From the NCBI GenBank assembly GCA_027382625.1, contig JAJKFJ010022319.1, positions 62,001-126,000 of the forward strand: a DNA stretch of 64,000 nt. Reading direction: 5' to 3'. A program made the position numbers and the translations under genes. Within the stretch, counting starts at the first letter, position 1. Every line of letters begins with the position of its first letter. This stretch comes from Tetmemena sp. SeJ-2015 (lineage: Eukaryota > Ciliophora > Spirotrichea > Sporadotrichida > Oxytrichidae). Of the stretch, positions 57,325-64,000 are shown one piece after another. Below the pieces are notes generated by a model. It was not told the origin of the DNA and did not search any database. It saw only the letters and a program-made list of their open reading frames with translations.

Positions 57325-60300
57325 TCAAGAGGGTTTTTTAGGTTTTTTGTTATTTTTAATATCTTTTTTAGTCTTTGTTCTTTTGATTGAATCTGTTTGT
57401 TTTAATTGTTGCCTTTAACTTGGTTATGGCTCTTGTATTGTTTCTGGTTGTTGTTAAGGTTGAACTTGTATCTCATCAGTTTCAAGTAAATATCTTTTAA
57501 GCAAAATAATGAGAAACCTCATATTTAATCTCTACTTGATTTCTTCTTTCTCGAGAGCAGTAATCTCTTTCTATTTATTGTTGACATAGTAATGAATTCC
57601 AATAAACCCAACTACAGAAAATCCGAAGAACAAACCTACAATTGCATACATAGCTGTCATATCTCCATATCCAGCCTCATATATCTTTAAGGTAAATTTC
57701 TGTGAAGCAATCTAACCTAAAGGATCAACAGCACTAATCATCATGTGGTAAGTATTATAAAAACAATGAGTGGAAATTAATTGATGATTGACATATCAGT
57801 TGAGCTTTAGAAAATAATAGTCCTATTTGAGTAATTCCATTTCAATTACGTAACACTTAGCTAGTCCGAATAAGTTTTGCCATTCAAAAGCTAGGTTAAA
57901 GTGTAATTTAGATTCTCCTGGTCCTCTGCATCGTAAAACAGATCTAGGCTAAACTGATAATGTTCACTGGTTGAAATTTCGAATGATATATTCTATGCCT
58001 GCGTATATATCTGAGGAGGTGTATTTACTGTGATAAACAAAATTAATGGTTGTAAGATGTTGAGGTAGATCTCTCTTCGCACGAAATCATTGGGAGTATC
58101 TTAGGCTATGTAGCCGAAATTAATAACTTAGTAGATTGGGAAGAACTATTTATTCAAGATAGGAGCAGTGCCCGTAAAAGTATTAGAGAGCTCATTTAGC
58201 TAAGCCCAAAAGGACTCTTGAAAACTTCCTTATACTAACCTAAGAAAATAATAATTTTGAGCTATATACCATATACATATAAATAAAAAAAGAGTAAGAG
58301 TCTAGCCTTCATCTATTTCCTTAAAAGATGTAGGTAGAATAAATTTAAACTAGCTTCCCTCAGTAACGTTGTAAACAGTTAATAAATGCGGTATCATAAA
58401 TTTATTACTCTTAAGATATATCTGAGAGGAGTTGAATCTAGAATGATTGGAGAAGTGTTTAGAACAATTCTCAAGACTAGGTATGTAGTAGCACTTAGTC
58501 CATAATTATCAATGGCTTTTATTGTAATATTGAGTATGGCGTCTAGGTAAGGAATACCAGACAAGCTCTTCTGATAGTCTCCATCGTTAAATGTCAACCA
58601 GTTATAGTAAACATCATTAGCAGGTAGGAGTACCTAAATATCTAGAAGCTCATTCGCATCATAATCAGTGAACATGTCTTAATATAATTATATATAGTTG
58701 AGTCTGTGGGAAATACGAATTTGAAAGGCTCAAACATGTATATGGTTTGATCGCTAATGATTCCAGCCTTAGCTACTTAAAATTAGCAGATAATTATAAG
58801 CTATAGGTGGAGAGTTGATGATAATAGTTATTAGCATAAATGTCTAAGTGCCGCAGTAATTGGTAGCTGTTAGTTTCATTGGGTACTTTCCTGCATTAGA
58901 ATAGAGAGCGTTAATTCTTAGTTCCTGTAGTAGAGTTCATTCTTATTAAGTCAAAAGCAATGATTGATCCATTTTAGAAAGTACCATTCAACAAAAATAA
59001 TTTATATGAAGTGATCAATTTCTAATAAAAAGAGCTCTAAAAATATTTGCATTAAATTACAGTAAAGTAGTTTGTTTTTTATTGTAGATAAAAGCTGTAG
59101 TAGAAGGTAGGAAGCATGGCTTAAAGCTCATGAAATAAATTCCTTCAACTTCGTTATCCAAATATAGATAATTTGCATTGGCAGCACTACATGTAGTGTT
59201 TGCAATGTTGATAAATACTTTATTATAAATTAAAGTTAAATTAAAGTATAAATAGTTTAGCAGGCTTGTTAGCAAGATAATTTATAGTAGTTTATGCTTT
59301 GGCATAAGAAATGCCGTTATTAGCTAAAAACAAGAGGATGCAAGAGCAGACAGTTGCAGTGCCACTCATATCCTATTATATAACAAAGCTTGTGCCAATT
59401 GTCACCTACGCAGTCATGTCTGAATCTATATAATTTACAAAGCATAAATTTTAAAGTAAATATAAGTTTGAGGACAGGATGAGGTAGAAAGAATATCTTA
59501 AGTAATTGTGAGAGGGAGACCATTAGTATCTTTGAAAATATAGGGTAGAGTATAACTTCCCTATACAGTATCATCTAAATAAAAGCAAAGAGGGCTCTTG
59601 GGCTAGTTAATCACTATCGGCACTTAAGTTGTAACTGTGAGTAAGAAATATAAAGTCACATTCGACAGTTGAGGGTCATAAGCAACTACAGAAATATTTA
59701 CTGTCTAGTCAAAATATTTAAAATTATACTCTTGCAATATTTGATAGTCGTGTGGTGGGAACCCAACAAATGAGTTATTTGCAGAGAAGAAACTCAGCCA
59801 TACGGGCAGATTACTGTAATCATAGCTATAAGACTTTAAAGTGATAATGTAAATTATATAAATTAGATTGTCTCAGAATTTGGCTCTTTAAATAGTTTGA
59901 CAGGATTGAGAGTGAAGCTCCAAGTCTTCTTAGCTGAAATACTTGATTAGCAATTTTGCCAATAGCAATTGGTGCATCGTTTTGAACATAGATATAGAAA
60001 TTTGAAGCTGCTTTGTAAGTAGGGGATGCTTATGAGTAAGCCATAGAGATGTAGTAAATGCCTGCAGTAGTTATAGAATCAAATTTTAAATAAAGAACCT
60101 GTGAAAGTCTAAGTAGTTGAGTCGAAAACCAAACCAGTTGGCAAGGCACTTCCATCAAATTAAGTTGCACCAGACCAATAATTCACTTGATTAACAAAGC
60201 ATAAGTTTTAGATAGCATAGTTTTACAATTAAATTGATATGAAATGTAAATGATAGTCATCATCTACATCCTGAGATATGTCAGTACTCACGAATACATA

Positions 60301-62351
60301 TTTGTCAGGGATTTAAGGAATGGAAAGAGGAGCAGAGCAAACTCCAAACAAGAAATAATCTACGTTTCTTTGAGAGAATGTAAAAGCAAAGGTAGATGTT
60401 ATATCCGATGAAGCAAATGAGTATAAGGCACCATTTTTGCAGATGCAGTTACAGTCAAGTCGATCAGATTCCACACACTAGTAAGTGCAAATATCTATCA
60501 TAGGAGTAAGAATAATTCCTTATAAAATATAAGTGTGGTTGTTATTGAAGTGAATGTTGGAGTTATAGAAGAAGTCCAACAGTCAGTGTCACTGAGGGAC
60601 TAGTCAATCTTTGACATGAATATTGATGTCCAAACTAAAAAACTATAATTAAATATAACAAAAGATTAGAGGGGGTTTACGAACTATAACTCATTCGAGT
60701 GGGGGATGTTGACAAGGATTCTAAATATATAATATTTGCATTTTAATCCACCTGCCAGAAATATGTGTCCGTTTCTATTGGCATGAACAAATATGTATTC
60801 AAAATGAAGAACTAAATATATTGAACTCCGATAAGATAATCGTCACTACTTCCTCCAAGCACTCTTAATAAATTAATATTGATCTATACGTGAGCAAGGA
60901 ACCATCACTGACTTTGTAAACCATTTTCTTGAACAAACGTATTTTATTATTCAGCTCATAGTTTGAGAGGAGATGAACATATCTTGACCAGAGGATACTA
61001 TTAGAGCTGCGCTTTTCACGCCTCCTGCTACAAAAACTATTCCCTCATTATCGTTCAAGCTAATTTACATAATTTATATCATATTTATTATTAATAGTGT
61101 AAGAATAATCAGATGAAGTTCCTCCTACTGCCATTCCCCACATAATTGCCCCACTGCTGCTTACTCTGAAAAATGAGATTTCACAAAATCCAGTATGAGA
61201 TAATTAAAATGGAAGATATTTGCAATTTAGATTAAACCAAGCCAGTGGACCTAAAGCATCCACCTGCTATAGCAGAGCTGTCTGACTCAAGACTAACCAC
61301 TATTGCTAAGATGTCTTCCTAGTCTGCTCCATCGGTGTACTTGTACCAGACCACTTCCAGATTCTAGTCAAGTTTCATTAAGGCTGCTCCACCCTAAACT
61401 TAATTTTACTAAGGTGATGATAGTGGGGATTAAATGTTCTACGAAATTTATGAGGGTCGTAGCCCACCAAAAGCGTTTCTAATAGTGTGAGGGTAATAGA
61501 TATATTTAGAATCTGCAGTAACTGCAATCCCAGGCTATCCTCTTCCGTTCGATATAGGTATAACATAGTCAAGCCCCCGCTAGAAGTAGCCTTAACACTC
61601 ATAAGAGCTCCATCAGATGCTCTTACTTTGAGGGCTCTAGAGTTTTAAGCGCCTGATGGTAAAACTGAGTACAATAGAATATACACATACTAAAATGGTA
61701 GAGCAATTACGAAGTTAATTATTTTTTAGCCTGGGATTTATCCATCGGGAGAAGCTTATTCTTTAATTATTTTATAAGAAGTGGAGCCTCCTCCATACTT
61801 ATCATATGCGGATGTAATTCCGTTTGTATAAAAGTTTTTGGCATAGATTAGTTTAGAAGAGGTATGAAACTTAGCTAAATATACAACAGAAACTCCAAGC
61901 GCACCTGCAATATTAGCATCTACTGATTCTCCAAAAAGATAAACAAAGCTTTTTGGGCAAGAAAGTCCGTAAATAGAAGTAGGATAAAAATTTAAAAAGA
62001 TTATTGTGGATTAGCTGAGGATGCTTGAGATACTTGAATGAACCAATCAACTTCTCCGTCATATGTAAGTTTTACAAGTAGCCCTTTTGTTCCAGCGTTT
62101 GATTATACTCCGCAAACAAAAGCATTCTCGTCTGGATCCATGCATGACCCATAAGGCTTGAAATTCAAATTCGTTGTTGGAGAGCTAACATAAAAGCTGT
62201 ACTTGTGGTTATCAGGGCAGTCAGGATCCACTTGCCTTCCAATGACAAATATAAATAGGTAGTTTAGGACTACCAACAAGCTTTATAAATGATAAGGAAA
62301 AGCTTGCTTATATTTTATAGATCTTTTTTGGATTTTAGTTTGGCTTTCCAT
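57325..62351 (-). CDS. Large type I surface protein with cadherin-like domains
   Basis: ATG at 62351 starts a basic N-terminus followed by a hydrophobic signal (LLVVLNYLFIFVIGRQ). The extracellular part begins with CPDNHKYSFYVSSPTTN and GLLVKLTYDGEVDWFIQVSQ, which recall beta-propeller repeats, then many beta-rich segments. Near 58590-58420, LNITIKAIDNYGLSATTYLV leads into LNTSP, the pattern of dystroglycan-type cadherin-like domains. Near the end a single membrane segment (MYAIVGLFFGFSVVGFIGIH, about 57650) precedes a basic Gln/Lys-rich cytoplasmic tail ending NKKPKKPS at TGA 57325-57327. Frame is lost and regained often, so numerous IESs/introns remain unmapped. Predicted ~1500 aa adhesion or surface-coat protein, a class common in ciliates. 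Confidence 0.65.
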
Positions 62352-62524
62352 GTTATTTATAATTAATTCATCTATTCTTAAGATTTATAAAATTCATTTC
62401 TCTTAAGAAAGTTGAGAGATATAAGAAATCTTAAAATAAGCTAATCAATCTTTAAACCTTCTACTAGTTGCCTGCTTTAGTTCAATTTTCTAAGCGATTT
62501 GTTTCTTAAGTATCTCAAATCTAC

Positions 62525-64000
62525 TCATTACCTAGATGTCAATATTTAAAGTTATTAATAAAAAGAGTAATATATTTTCTTGAGCATCTACAATTAGGGT
62601 TGGGGATTGGAGAGTATCCTAAACTTAAGAGTTACTTTCATAGGGGAAGACAAACTTTCCTTTCCTAAGGTCAAATATGTTAATGTTCTTCGATATCATC
62701 AGGTAAGAGCAGCCATAGAGACTAGCACTTTATGAAAGAAGTTTCATGGAGGCTTCGCAAATGAAGGACTACCCTTGAACTTGGAGAATTTATTTGCATC
62801 ATAGCATTTTCAGCAGCATTTATAGTCACTTAAAATTAGCATTTATAAAGTATACTGTGCTGGTTAAATTTTGCTCAATTTAAACTACTCCTTGAAGATT
62901 ATCGACCATAATTTAGTTATTAGATTCAATTTTGAGTCCATCGAAGTTGGAATTTTCCTTATTTTGAATGATTGTCTCTAAAATGTTTTGGAAACTTGTT
63001 TGGTTGAAGGTTTACTAGGGTAGCTTTTGCATCAATGAAAATATGGAGCCTATCTGTATGAGTCCTCTTCCACTCTTCAGCAGACCTCTATTGTTTATTC
63101 CTAACTTCTTATTTATGACTTTAAAAAATAAATAATTTTATATGAGAACGTTTCCTGATTAAGTTTCTAGGATAAGATCACCAGTTTCAACATAAGAACC
63201 AATTTTAATATCTCCATCTATAGTTTTTAACAAACAGCGCTCATTCCTCAATCTCCTAGTCGTAATATAAATATAAAGCTTAAATTTTAAGTAATTGAAG
63301 AATGCTGTCCAGTCGTCTGAAGACTAATCCTCTTTCCAACTAGCTTGGTATCTTTCAAGTTCACTCCCGTGATGTTTCCATTAATTTTCACATTTATAGG
63401 AAAATACATAATCACAGTTAAAATAAAAGATATTCTTAATAAGAGAATAGTTCAAACTCCTGAGGGATATGGGCGCACAAATCATAATGAGATCCCTCAG
63501 AGTGAGGAATGATTTCTTCTACAGATAATTACTCAGTCACTCTCCTTGCGTCTATGTTTAGGCCTCTTGACAATTCTTGGTTGTAAGCCCCTTCGATTAT
63601 CTTAAATTTCTAGTTTGGAAGATTAATGAACTTGCTCTTAAAAATGAATGAATATCTTATCTGCAAAGATAAAGTTTTCCTCGTTATTAGAGCTGAAGTC
63701 ACTATAATCCATGGGAGGAGCGTATTCAATTGGTCTTCATTCTCCAAACTACCACCATCTCTTTTGCATATATGCATATAAAGAGTAAATTTTAATCTGA
63801 GTGAGTGGGACGTAGTTCTGTAGATAGAGTAGTGAGTGAAGTCGTTCCAGAAATTGGAGTAAGAGAAATTAAGTTTATCGCTGAGTAGCCTCTCATCCTA
63901 TTCGAACGAGAAAAGATTACCCTGCCCATTCTCACAGAGCTTTGCATTATAAAATAAATTAAATTGCAAATAGAAGTTTCTTATTTGTGGTTACTCTTGC
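62525..64000 (-). CDS. Unrecognised protein, cut by right window edge
   Basis: Minus-strand coding blocks, all needing TAA/TAG as Gln: LFYNAKLCENGQGNLFSFEQ, LLSDKLNFSYSNFWNDFTHY (63960-63790), YAPPMDYSDFSSNNEENFIF (about 63720), LNIDARRVTEQLSVEEIIPH and YDLCAHIPQEFELFSY (63550-63440), YCDYVFSYKCENQWKHHGSE, CLLKTIDGDIKIGSYVETGD (63410-63150), and TSFQNILETIIQNKENSNFD (about 63000). The last TGA in frame is at 62525, but the 3' part is uncertain. Blocks are separated by introns or IESs. Composition suggests a folded protein of several hundred residues; no domain recognised. Its 5' end lies beyond the window. Confidence 0.5.

Noticed and set aside
1..64000. Scrambled or inverted MDSs, tRNA or rRNA genes, CRISPR arrays, bacterial operon features
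   Set aside because: Every junction I could resolve is in linear order. No cloverleaf, rRNA block, regularly spaced repeats or Shine-Dalgarno/operon pattern was seen, and the genetic code and introns are eukaryotic.

Overview
This window looks like germline (micronuclear) DNA of a spirotrichous ciliate of the Oxytricha/Stylonychia/Tetmemena kind. The DNA is AT-rich. Every convincing reading frame uses TAA and TAG as sense codons (glutamine) and ends only at TGA. Ordinary short GT-AG introns are present, but many frames are also broken by short AT-rich inserts without GT-AG ends. Those inserts are flanked by 2-10 bp direct repeats, and deleting one repeat copy plus the insert restores the frame. 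That is the signature of internal eliminated sequences (IESs) with pointers between macronuclear-destined segments (MDSs). I located about 28 such junctions by hand, all unscrambled and in linear order. Standard-code ORFs are therefore mostly fragments or shadows; the genes below were read with the ciliate code.

Layout: 0-13 kb is a run of mostly minus-strand genes of unknown function (ends near 1, 1168, 1773, 2840, 4169, 7599, ~10000), interrupted by a small plus-strand surface-protein gene at 7080-7440. A plus-strand gene follows at 13174-14924. From 15 to 32.5 kb the window is gene-poor and rich in insertions: two related short elements with G/C-run ends and 8-bp target duplications (15470-16315, 31765-32496), a 635-bp inverted-repeat element (16450-17085), and a 1.05-kb element with ~220-bp inverted repeats carrying a decayed ORF (19819-20872). 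Among them lie secreted, cysteine-rich protein genes (18209, 21808, 28950, 30350). From 33 to 64 kb gene density is high: a cyclin (32959-36300), an N/S/Q-rich protein (36555), an ankyrin-repeat protein (37797), a large protein with a PP1-docking-like motif and coiled coil (38851-42874) whose last part is split by an IES that is almost entirely a 344-bp-arm palindrome, a cyclic-nucleotide-binding protein (43027), a large coiled-coil protein (46134), ribosomal protein eS26 (49431-49817), a coiled-coil protein (50411), a Q/N/P-rich protein (53538), a kinase-kelch fusion (54855-57230), a large membrane-anchored cadherin-like surface protein (57325-62351), and an unrecognised gene running off the right edge.

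In this kind of genome each gene normally becomes its own small macronuclear chromosome, so neighbours here need not share a pathway and no operons are expected. All product calls rest on reading the sequence by eye; no database search was possible.
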